Shown piece after piece: positions 14,452 to 19,332 of a stretch of 19,332 nucleotides of DNA. The notes beneath the pieces were generated by a model. The model did not search any database. It was not told the DNA's origin and saw only the letters and a program-made list of their open reading frames with translations. Location of the stretch: NCBI GenBank assembly GCA_030446525.1, contig JAUJNC010000073.1, positions 1-19,332 on the forward strand. Reading direction: 5' to 3'. The number at the start of each line of letters is the position of its first letter. Position 1 is the first letter of the stretch. This DNA is from Armatimonadaceae bacterium. Its GTDB lineage: Bacteria > Armatimonadota > Armatimonadia > Armatimonadales > Armatimonadaceae. The translations under genes and the position numbers were made by a program.

Positions 14452-15267
14452 GTGCAGACACTCGCCTCTGGCCGCGCGCAGCGCGGCTTTACGCTCATCG
14501 AGCTGCTCGTCGTGATCGCCATAATAGCGATCCTCGCCGCGATCCTTTTTCCGGTCTTCGCCCAGGCGCGGGCGAAGGCCCGGCAGGCGGCGTGCCTGTC
14601 CAACATGCGGCAGATCGGCCTGGCGGTTCGAAGCTACACCGACGACTACGACGGCATGATACCGCCCACCGAGATAATCATCGGGACCGGTCCTGGATCG
14701 AAAGTCGCGGCGTGGCCAAGCCTGATCTACCCCTACGTGAAGAGCCAGGATGTTTTCCTCTGCCCGTCGGGGGAAAGCGCTCTGACGCACGTATCCATCG
14801 GGAAGACGTCGGGGGGCGGCGATGTCGGCAGGAACTGGTGCGGAGCGGTGAGGGGCACAGACGGCTCTTCCTCCGAATACGCCTTCGTCAGAAAGCTGTC
14901 CTACGGACGGAACCTGATACCGACCGACGACTGGACGACAGCCGGCTGGAACAACGTCGGCAAGTCCGGCTTCGTGAGCGGGACCGGCACTTCGTCCTCC
15001 GTCAACGAGGCCGCGGTGGAAGATCCCGCCGGAACGATCCACATCATGGACGCCTGGGGACACTCGTGCAGCGACGCCCAAAGCATACGCGCCATCACGG
15101 CGGAGATCCGCACAGATCGTTTCAGTTCCTTGGCGAGCCACGCGACGCCCTCCAAGGTCGCCCGGCGGCACAGCGACGGTTTCGTGGCCGTGTACGGCGA
15201 CGGTCATGCCAGGTGGCTGAGGTGGGGCTCGACGAAAGCGAAAGACTGGAGCATCCAGATGGAATAG
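14452..15267 (+). CDS. Pseudopilin with H-X9-DG C-terminus (DUF1559-like), copy 2
   Basis: This 271-residue paralogue of copy 1 starts at the GTG at 14452, chosen because AAGGAGAG lies six bases upstream; an in-frame GTG at 14362 has no such site and would put a long charged stretch before the signal. Prepilin cleavage is expected after Gly12 in [10 protein letters not shown]. The helix segment is nearly identical to copy 1, then [20 protein letters not shown]. Shared internal landmarks are [40 protein letters not shown] and [10 protein letters not shown]. The end is H240-X9-DG250-251 and [16 protein letters not shown]. Base use is as GC-rich as the surrounding genes, unlike copy 1. The CBS gene follows 80 bases later. 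Confidence 0.92.
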   Translation: MQTLASGRAQRGFTLIELLVVIAIIAILAAILFPVFAQARAKARQAACLSNMRQIGLAVRSYTDDYDGMIPPTEIIIGTGPGSKVAAWPSLIYPYVKSQDVFLCPSGESALTHVSIGKTSGGGDVGRNWCGAVRGTDGSSSEYAFVRKLSYGRNLIPTDDWTTAGWNNVGKSGFVSGTGTSSSVNEAAVEDPAGTIHIMDAWGHSCSDAQSIRAITAEIRTDRFSSLASHATPSKVARRHSDGFVAVYGDGHARWLRWGSTKAKDWSIQME

Positions 15268-15347
15268 CCCCGGAGCAGGGCCAGGAGGGACGGGCGGGCG
15301 CGGCGGCGAAACTAGGCACCGAAGGCCTGGGAGGATGTGAGGAATAG

Positions 15348-15725
15348 ATGGTGACACTGCGCGAGGTGCCGCTGCGCTCGGCGCCGGTGGCGGAGCCACA
15401 GACGGCGCTGGACGAGGTGATGCGCCTGCTCGAAAGCGACCCGCTGAAGACCGTGGTGCTGGTGGGCGAAGAGACGTATATGGGGCTCTTCGATCAGGAG
15501 GCGCTGCGGTCGGAGCAGATACCCCGCCGCGTGGACCCGGCGACGCTGGCGGTCGGGCCATACGCGCGCACCCCCATTGCCGGGCACCCGGAGATGACGG
15601 CGGAGCACGCGCTCGCCCTGATGCGGCGCCGGAACGAGGACGTGCTGCCCGTGGTGGAAAACAACACCTATCTGGGCGTGGTCACGCGCGCGGACCTGGA
15701 ACAGCGGGCCGGCGCCAAGATGTAA
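15348..15725 (+). CDS. CBS-domain pair protein (125 aa)
   Basis: The protein is little more than two CBS motifs. The first covers residues ~1-55 (PVAEPQTALDEVMRLLESDP, VVLVGEETYMGLFDQEAL) and the second ~70-120 (TPIAGHPEMTAEHALALMRR, DVLPVVENNTYLGVVTRADL). Each ends with the G-hydrophobic-[TD]..[AD]L pattern typical of CBS. Stand-alone CBS pairs bind adenine nucleotides and act as sensors; the partner is unknown. ATG at 15348 with GAGGA about 14 bases and AGGA about 7 bases upstream. It converges with dxs, whose stop lies 13 bases away with no clear terminator between them. Confidence 0.82.
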   Translation: MVTLREVPLRSAPVAEPQTALDEVMRLLESDPLKTVVLVGEETYMGLFDQEALRSEQIPRRVDPATLAVGPYARTPIAGHPEMTAEHALALMRRRNEDVLPVVENNTYLGVVTRADLEQRAGAKM

Positions 15726-15738
15726 CGCCGGGCGGCCC

Positions 15739-16033
15739 TTACGCGGCCACCCGGGCCTTCGCGCCGGGCAGCTCCAGGCCCATCAGGCCGGCCGCGGCGG
15801 CCGCCACGCCCGGCGCGTCGATGCCGCACAGGCCGCGCAGCGTGGGGATGGGGCCGTGCTCGACGAAATGGTCCGGCAGGCCCAGCGTCTTGACCGACAC
15901 GCCCGTCACGCCGTTCTCGGCGAGGCACTCCAGAACGGCCGAGCCGAAGCCGCCGCGCACCACGCCGTCCTCGAGGGTGAGGATCCGGCCCGGTGCGCCG
16001 CGCCAGCGCCAGGATCGTCTGCTCGTCCAGCGG
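15739..16033 (-). pseudogene. dxs: 3' part of dxs after the amber codon and frameshift
   Basis: Directly after the TAG the frame reads PLDEQTILALARRTG, then a surplus base in GGGCCGG near 15988 shifts it; the next frame gives GRILTLEDGVVRGGFGSAVL, ECLAENGVTGVSVKTLGLPD, FVEHGPIPTLRGLCGID and a TAA stop at 15741-15739. LTLEDGV..GGFGSAV and GLPD.F..HG are the conserved end of Dxs. It is in step with the upstream part apart from these two defects. Confidence 0.8.
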
Positions 16034-17650
16034 CTACGCCCAGCGGGCGCTGACCACGTCCACCGAGATGCCGCGCTCGGCGCGCAGCCGGCGGGCCGCG
16101 TCGAGGGCGACGGACACGATGGGGCCGTACGCCAGGATGCCCAGATCGTCGCCCCGCAGCAGGGTCTCCGACCGGCCGACCTCGACCGGCGCGGGCTGCT
16201 CGGACAGCACGTCACCCGTCCCGCGCGGGTAGCGAAGCGCGACGGGGCCGCGCTTGTAGCCGAGCGCGAAGCGCATCATCTCGCGCAGCTCCAGGGTGTC
16301 CTTGGGCGACAACAGGAGGATGTTCGGGATCGACCGCAGGTAGGCGATGTCCAGGGCGCCGTGGTGGGTCGCGCCGTCGTCGCCCACCAGGCCCGCGCGG
16401 TCCAGGCAGAAGACGACGGGCAGGTTCTGCAGGCAGACGTCGTGGACGATCTGGTCGAACGCGCGCTGCAAAAAGGTGGAATAAATAGTGCAGACCGGCG
16501 TGTGCCCCTCCGCCGCAAGGCCGGCCGCGAACGTCACGGCGTGCTGCTCGGCGATGCCGACGTCGAAATAACGCTCGGGGAACCTGTCGGCGAACTTGGC
16601 CAGCCCGGTGCCGTCGGGCATGGCCGCGGTGATGGCGACGATCGTGGGGTCCGCGGCGGCGGCCTCGTTCAGGGTCTCGACGAACGCCTGCGTGTAGGTG
16701 ACGCCCCCCGCCTTCTTCTCGAACTTGCCGTCCTCGACCGTGAACGGGGTGACGGCGTGGAAGACGCGCGCGTCCTGCTCCGCGATCTCGTACCCCTTGC
16801 CTTTGGTGGTGAGCACGTGCAGGAGGACGGGCCCTTTGATGTTCTTGGCGTGCTCGAAGACCTCGACCAGGAAGTCAGTGTCGTGGCCGTCCAGGGGGCC
16901 GATGTACTGGAACCCTATCTCCTCGAACAGCAGGCCGGTGTTGGCGGGCGACGCGAAATGGGTGGCGGCGTGCTTGGCCCCGGCCGCGATGTCGTAAAGG
17001 AGCCCGGTCCCCTTGAGCGATCGCTTTACGCGCGACTCGACCCGCTGGTACAGCGGCTGCAGGCGCAGCTTGGCGAGGTAGGTCGCGATCGCGCCGACGT
17101 TCTCGGCGATGCTCATCTTGTTGTCGTTCAGGACGACGGTGATGTCGGTGTTCAGCGAGGCGGCGTTCAAGAGGGCCTCCAGGGCCATGCCGCCGGTCAG
17201 GGCGCCGTCGCCGATCACGGCGACCACCTTCTCGTCTCCGGCGCGCAGGTCGCGCGCCTTGGCGAAGCCGAGGGCGGCCGAGAGCGAGGTCGAGGCGTGG
17301 CCGGCGCCCCACTGGTCATACGGGGACTCGTCGCGGCGCAGAAACCCCGATATGCCGCCGTACTGCTTGATCGTGGGGAGCCGCTTCCATCGCCCCGTGA
17401 GCATCTTGTGCGGGTAGCACTGGTGGCCCACGTCCCAGATGACCTTGTCGCGCGGCAGGTCGAAGGCCTTGTAGAGCGCCAGGGTCAGCTCGATCACGCC
17501 CAGGTTGGGGGCGAAGTGGCCGCCGACCTTGGAGATGGTCTGGATGAGGCCGCGGCGCAGCTCATCGGCGAGTTGGCGCAAATCCTCGCTGCCCAGGGCT
17601 TTCAGATCTTCCGGCCCGGTCAGACGATCCAGCAGGGGGTAACTGTCCAT
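16034..17650 (-). CDS. dxs: 1-deoxy-D-xylulose-5-phosphate synthase, main part
   Basis: Dxs joins pyruvate and glyceraldehyde 3-phosphate, using thiamine diphosphate, in the first step of the MEP isoprenoid route. ATG at 17650 with GGAAGGAAG upstream. Landmarks: SKVGGHFAPNLGVIELTLAL, WDVGHQCYPHKMLTGR, GAGHASTSLSAALGFA, the ThDP motif GDGALTGGMALEALLNAA (GDG at 147-149) with NDNKMSI, KGKGYEIAEQD, FPERYFDVGIAEQHAVTFAA, CTIYSTFLQRAFDQIVHDV, LDRAGLVGDDGATHHGA and ALRYPRGTG. Codon 539 is TAG in SARWA-stop-PLDE, where the family commonly has Lys; the remaining ~98 codons continue downstream. The gene would otherwise be a normal ~637 residues. It stands alone with its own promoter. Confidence 0.92.
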   Translation of the reverse strand: MDSYPLLDRLTGPEDLKALGSEDLRQLADELRRGLIQTISKVGGHFAPNLGVIELTLALYKAFDLPRDKVIWDVGHQCYPHKMLTGRWKRLPTIKQYGGISGFLRRDESPYDQWGAGHASTSLSAALGFAKARDLRAGDEKVVAVIGDGALTGGMALEALLNAASLNTDITVVLNDNKMSIAENVGAIATYLAKLRLQPLYQRVESRVKRSLKGTGLLYDIAAGAKHAATHFASPANTGLLFEEIGFQYIGPLDGHDTDFLVEVFEHAKNIKGPVLLHVLTTKGKGYEIAEQDARVFHAVTPFTVEDGKFEKKAGGVTYTQAFVETLNEAAAADPTIVAITAAMPDGTGLAKFADRFPERYFDVGIAEQHAVTFAAGLAAEGHTPVCTIYSTFLQRAFDQIVHDVCLQNLPVVFCLDRAGLVGDDGATHHGALDIAYLRSIPNILLLSPKDTLELREMMRFALGYKRGPVALRYPRGTGDVLSEQPAPVEVGRSETLLRGDDLGILAYGPIVSVALDAARRLRAERGISVDVVSARWA

Positions 17651-17679
17651 AACTGCTTCCTTCCGCACGCTCCCGAAAA

Positions 17680-17708
17680 ATTCTACCATCCGTGTCGCGC
17701 AAAGTCAA
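17680..17708 (-). promoter_or_regulatory. Promoter of dxs
   Basis: TTGACT (17708-17703) and TAGAAT (17685-17680) are 17 bases apart, five of six matches each to the sigma-70 consensus. CTTTG-TGTCG-CAAAG, an inverted repeat at 17711-17725, lies just upstream of the -35. Confidence 0.75.
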
Positions 17709-17732
17709 CGCTTTGTGTCGCAAAGTACTTTA

Positions 17733-18434
17733 TTATACCACAGGTTCGGTCGCCGGCCCGCGGCCCGCGGGCCGCGCGTCCGGGGCGTCGCGGCGCTGCG
17801 GCGTCCCCTCCGGCAGAGGCTGCCCCAGCATGGCGGCCAGGGCCCGGGTCAGGCGCATCGTCGCGGCTTCGACCGCGCCGCGCTCCCCCTTCAGGTCGGA
17901 CAGGTCGAGCGCCGGCCCGAAGGTGACGGACACCGGCACGCCCGCCCGGCGGGGCAGCGGGTCGCCGTACGGCCAGACCCGGTTCGTGCTCACCAGGGCC
18001 ACGGGAACCACGGGAACGCCCGTGCGCAGCGCGATCAGGAGCGCGCCCGGGTTCAGCGGCTGCAGCCTGCCCTCCGGGTTGCCGCCGCCTTCCGGGAAGA
18101 TGACCACGGCCTCGCCCGCCTTCAAAAGCTCCTCGGCGCGACGCAGCGCCGCCCGGTCCGGGGAGTTGCGCTGGACGGGGAACCCGCGCCAAAGGCGCAT
18201 CAGCGCGCCCAGCACGGGGACGTCAAAAAGCTCCCCTTTGGCCATGAACCAGGCGCCGCGCGGCAGCGCCACGGCCAGGGCGGGCGGGTCGGCGTCGGAC
18301 ACGTGGTTCGGGCACAGAAGGACCCCGCCGCTGCGCGGCACGTGCTCGGCCCCCCGGGCGCGGAAGCCGCCCAGGACGGCGAACGCCGCGCGCAGGAACG
18401 CTTTCATAAGCGGCCAGGTCAGGTGGTACAGCAT
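17733..18434 (-). CDS. plsC: 1-acyl-sn-glycerol-3-phosphate acyltransferase
   Basis: This family adds the second acyl chain to lysophosphatidic acid at the inner membrane. The 233-residue protein has the catalytic H(X4)D in NHVSDADPPAL (His44, Asp49), GELFDVPVLGALMRLWRGFP as block II, and FPEGGGNPEGRL with NPGALLIA as block III; VPVVPVALV follows. Block III is FPEGGG rather than the usual FPEGTRS, so the acceptor may differ. I chose the ATG at 18434 because the promoter's -10 element lies at 18477-18482, downstream of the in-frame ATG at 18488. GGAGAAAGG is present upstream, though spaced rather far. Divergent from the Fur-family gene. Confidence 0.87.
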   Translation of the reverse strand: MLYHLTWPLMKAFLRAAFAVLGGFRARGAEHVPRSGGVLLCPNHVSDADPPALAVALPRGAWFMAKGELFDVPVLGALMRLWRGFPVQRNSPDRAALRRAEELLKAGEAVVIFPEGGGNPEGRLQPLNPGALLIALRTGVPVVPVALVSTNRVWPYGDPLPRRAGVPVSVTFGPALDLSDLKGERGAVEAATMRLTRALAAMLGQPLPEGTPQRRDAPDARPAGRGPATEPVV

Positions 18435-18476
18435 GGGCGGATCGCCTTTCTCCGGAACGAAGGCATCGTTGCCCGC

Positions 18477-18505
18477 AGGATACGGCATCGCCGCTTCCCC
18501 GTCAA
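18477..18505 (-). promoter_or_regulatory. Promoter of plsC
   Basis: TTGACG (18505-18500) and TATCCT (18482-18477) are separated by 17 bases. A start near 18470 gives a leader of about 35 bases and excludes the upstream ATG at 18488. Confidence 0.6.
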
Positions 18506-18546
18506 GTCCCAAATTGTGTGGGACTGCCGCAAGCATCTCTCTGTTG

Positions 18547-18563
18547 TATAATAGGCATATGCC
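18547..18563 (+). promoter_or_regulatory. -10 element and start-site palindrome of the Fur-family gene
   Basis: TATAAT at 18547-18552 is a perfect -10; no good -35 is seen at the normal distance. Transcription would start at or next to the ATG at 18559, making a leaderless message. GGCATATGCC (18554-18563), a 10-bp perfect palindrome, covers the start codon and could be a protein-binding site. Confidence 0.55.
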
Positions 18564-19023
18564 AGGCGATGCTGAATACCGGCGGCTTCTCCATGCTCTC
18601 AAGGAAGGGGGCTACCGTATCACGGAGCCGCGCCGCGCGCTGCTGCGCCTTTTGGCCCAGTCGCGCGAGCCGCTTTCGGTCCAGGAGATGTGCAGCGCCG
18701 TGAACGCCGGCGGGGCGAGCGTCGGGGAGGATGTCATCAACCTGGTCACGGTGTACCGCTTCGCCAACCTCCTCGTGGAGCTGGGGCTCGCCCGCCGCGT
18801 CGAGTTCGGCCAGGGGTACTACCGCTACGAGCGCGAGGAGCCGCAGGACGGCCCGCACCACCACCACCTGGTCTGCCAGCGCTGCGGCAAGGTGGAGGAC
18901 TTCCGCGGCTGTGACATCGCGCCGCTGACGTCGCGCCTCGAGGCCGAAAGCGGCTTCAAGGTCGAGCGCCACCAGCTCGAGCTGTACGGCACGTGCCCGA
19001 CGTGCCAGGAGGCGAACCTATAG
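18559..19023 (+). CDS. Fur-family metal-dependent transcriptional regulator
   Basis: The 154-residue protein has the Fur winged-helix start (GYRITEPRRALLRLLAQS, EPLSVQEMCSAV), the recognition helix region INLVTVYRFANLLVELGL, and the dimer/metal domain with GPHHHHLVCQRCGKVEDF (His100-103, Cys106, Cys109) and GTCPTCQ near the C-terminus (Cys146, Cys149), forming the four-Cys structural zinc site. Family members sense Fe, Zn, Mn or peroxide; the exact class (Fur, Zur or PerR) cannot be told from these residues alone. It is transcribed divergently from plsC and ends with a strong terminator. The start is fixed by the -10 element immediately upstream; no ribosome site is present. Confidence 0.9.
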   Translation: MPGDAEYRRLLHALKEGGYRITEPRRALLRLLAQSREPLSVQEMCSAVNAGGASVGEDVINLVTVYRFANLLVELGLARRVEFGQGYYRYEREEPQDGPHHHHLVCQRCGKVEDFRGCDIAPLTSRLEAESGFKVERHQLELYGTCPTCQEANL

Positions 19024-19024
19024 T

Positions 19025-19067
19025 CGAGAAGCCCTCGCGGTACCGTCGCGGGGGCTTCTCGCTTTTC
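19025..19067 (+). terminator. Rho-independent terminator of the Fur-family gene
   Basis: CGAGAAGCCCTCGCG (19025-19039) pairs with CGCGGGGGCTTCTCG (19047-19061), with one T-G pair, and CTTTTCT follows. It begins one base after the stop codon. Confidence 0.9.
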
Positions 19068-19082
19068 TGTGATGCAGTGATC

Positions 19083-19156
19083 TGGTTCCCGGGCAAGGAT
19101 TCGAACCTCGATAACGACAGCCAAAGTGTCGTGTCCTGCCATTGAACGACCCGGGA
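19083..19156 (-). tRNA. tRNA-Gln (anticodon UUG), CCA encoded
   Basis: The minus strand folds as a full cloverleaf: acceptor TCCCGGG / CCCGGGA, D arm with AATGGCAGG, anticodon stem CGACA / TGTCG with loop CTTTGGC (anticodon TTG), four-base variable loop TTAT, T arm CGAGG-TTCGAAT-CCTTG, discriminator A and an encoded CCA. U1-A72 and the UUG anticodon fit glutamine. Confidence 0.95.
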
Positions 19157-19168
19157 ACGCACGTCTGG

Positions 19169-19197
19169 ATTATAGCCGCGGCCGGGTCCGATGTCAA
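19169..19197 (-). promoter_or_regulatory. Consensus promoter of tRNA-Gln
   Basis: TTGACA (19197-19192), 17 bases, TATAAT (19174-19169): a perfect sigma-70 type promoter. The start would be near 19162, about six bases before the mature tRNA. Confidence 0.9.
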
Positions 19198-19219
19198 GAC
19201 GATCGCGGCGGAGGCGATA

Positions 19220-19332
19220 ATGGCGCATCTTCTGGACGGGGCGCGGGCGCTGGTGACGGGCGCCGGGCGGGGCATCGGGACGAGCATCGCCGCGCAGCTG
19301 GCGCGCGAGGGGGCGGCGGTCGCGCTCGCCTA
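19220..19332 (+). CDS. Short-chain dehydrogenase/reductase, N-terminus (runs off the window)
   Basis: ATG at 19220 with GGAGG five bases upstream. The visible 37 residues are MAHLLDGARALVTGAGRGIG (TGAGRGIG at 13-20, the NAD(P)-binding TGxxxGIG motif) and the next helix, IAAQLAREGAAVALA. This is the start of an SDR of the FabG-like type; the substrate cannot be told. Its 5' leader overlaps the region that carries the tRNA promoter on the other strand. Confidence 0.85.
   Translation, partial: MAHLLDGARALVTGAGRGIGTSIAAQLAREGAAVALA

Noticed and set aside
16034..16036. TAG as pyrrolysine or programmed readthrough in dxs
   Set aside because: A frameshift follows within about 45 bases, so decoding the codon would not restore the protein; error or damage is simpler.
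15821..17926. A 701-codon open frame on the plus strand
   Set aside because: It lies opposite dxs and part of plsC, is rich in Arg, Gly and Val with no domain, and exists only because the high GC content removes stops.

Overview
The window comes from a high-GC, diderm bacterium, most likely of the Armatimonadota. The pointers are two pseudopilins with the N-terminal signal GFTLIELL followed by LFPVFAQAR and a C-terminal H-X9-DG motif (a style abundant in Armatimonadota and Planctomycetes), a Planctomycete-like PSCyt/DUF1549-DUF1553, DUF1501, WD40 and PPC gene block, and lipid A/Kdo genes (lpxK, waaA) that imply an LPS-bearing outer membrane. The lineage is inferred from protein style, not from a marker gene search.

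Layout: 1-357, minus, the N-terminus of a secreted TPR protein with its own promoter. 473-739, minus, a small acidic orphan. 801-8249, minus, one long block that reads (in transcription order) DUF1549/DUF1553 cytochrome-like protein, DUF1501 protein, MOSC protein, WD40 beta-propeller, cytochrome/PPC protein. The two outer ends of this block are intact, but everything between about 2277 and 7475 is broken by many small indels that mostly can be undone one or two bases at a time, often in G/C runs; this looks more like local sequence error than ordinary decay. 8464-13113, minus, a compact tsaD-waaA-lpxK-DUF3810 cluster with overlapping stops and starts; waaA is frameshifted. 13117-13435 is a divergent control region with a terminator hairpin, a perfect 27-bp tandem repeat carrying four TTAACA boxes (Pho-box-like) and a -10 element. 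13436-15267, plus, two H-X9-DG pseudopilins, each with its own ribosome-binding site and separated by a perfect-palindrome terminator. 15348-15725, plus, a CBS-pair protein. 15739-17650, minus, dxs, interrupted near its C-terminus by an amber codon and a frameshift. 17733-18434, minus, plsC. 18559-19023, plus, a Fur-family regulator divergent from plsC. 19083-19156, minus, tRNA-Gln(UUG) with a consensus promoter. 19220 to the end, plus, the start of a short-chain dehydrogenase.

Working together: the minus cluster tsaD-waaA-lpxK-DUF3810 combines tRNA modification with outer-membrane assembly; dxs and plsC add isoprenoid and phospholipid precursors. The PSCyt block probably makes periplasmic or surface proteins of unknown physiological role. 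The most unusual signals are the Pho-box-like array in front of the first pseudopilin, a palindromic repeat translated inside tsaD, a MOSC gene inside a PSCyt/DUF1501/WD40 operon, and the uneven spread of disruptions.
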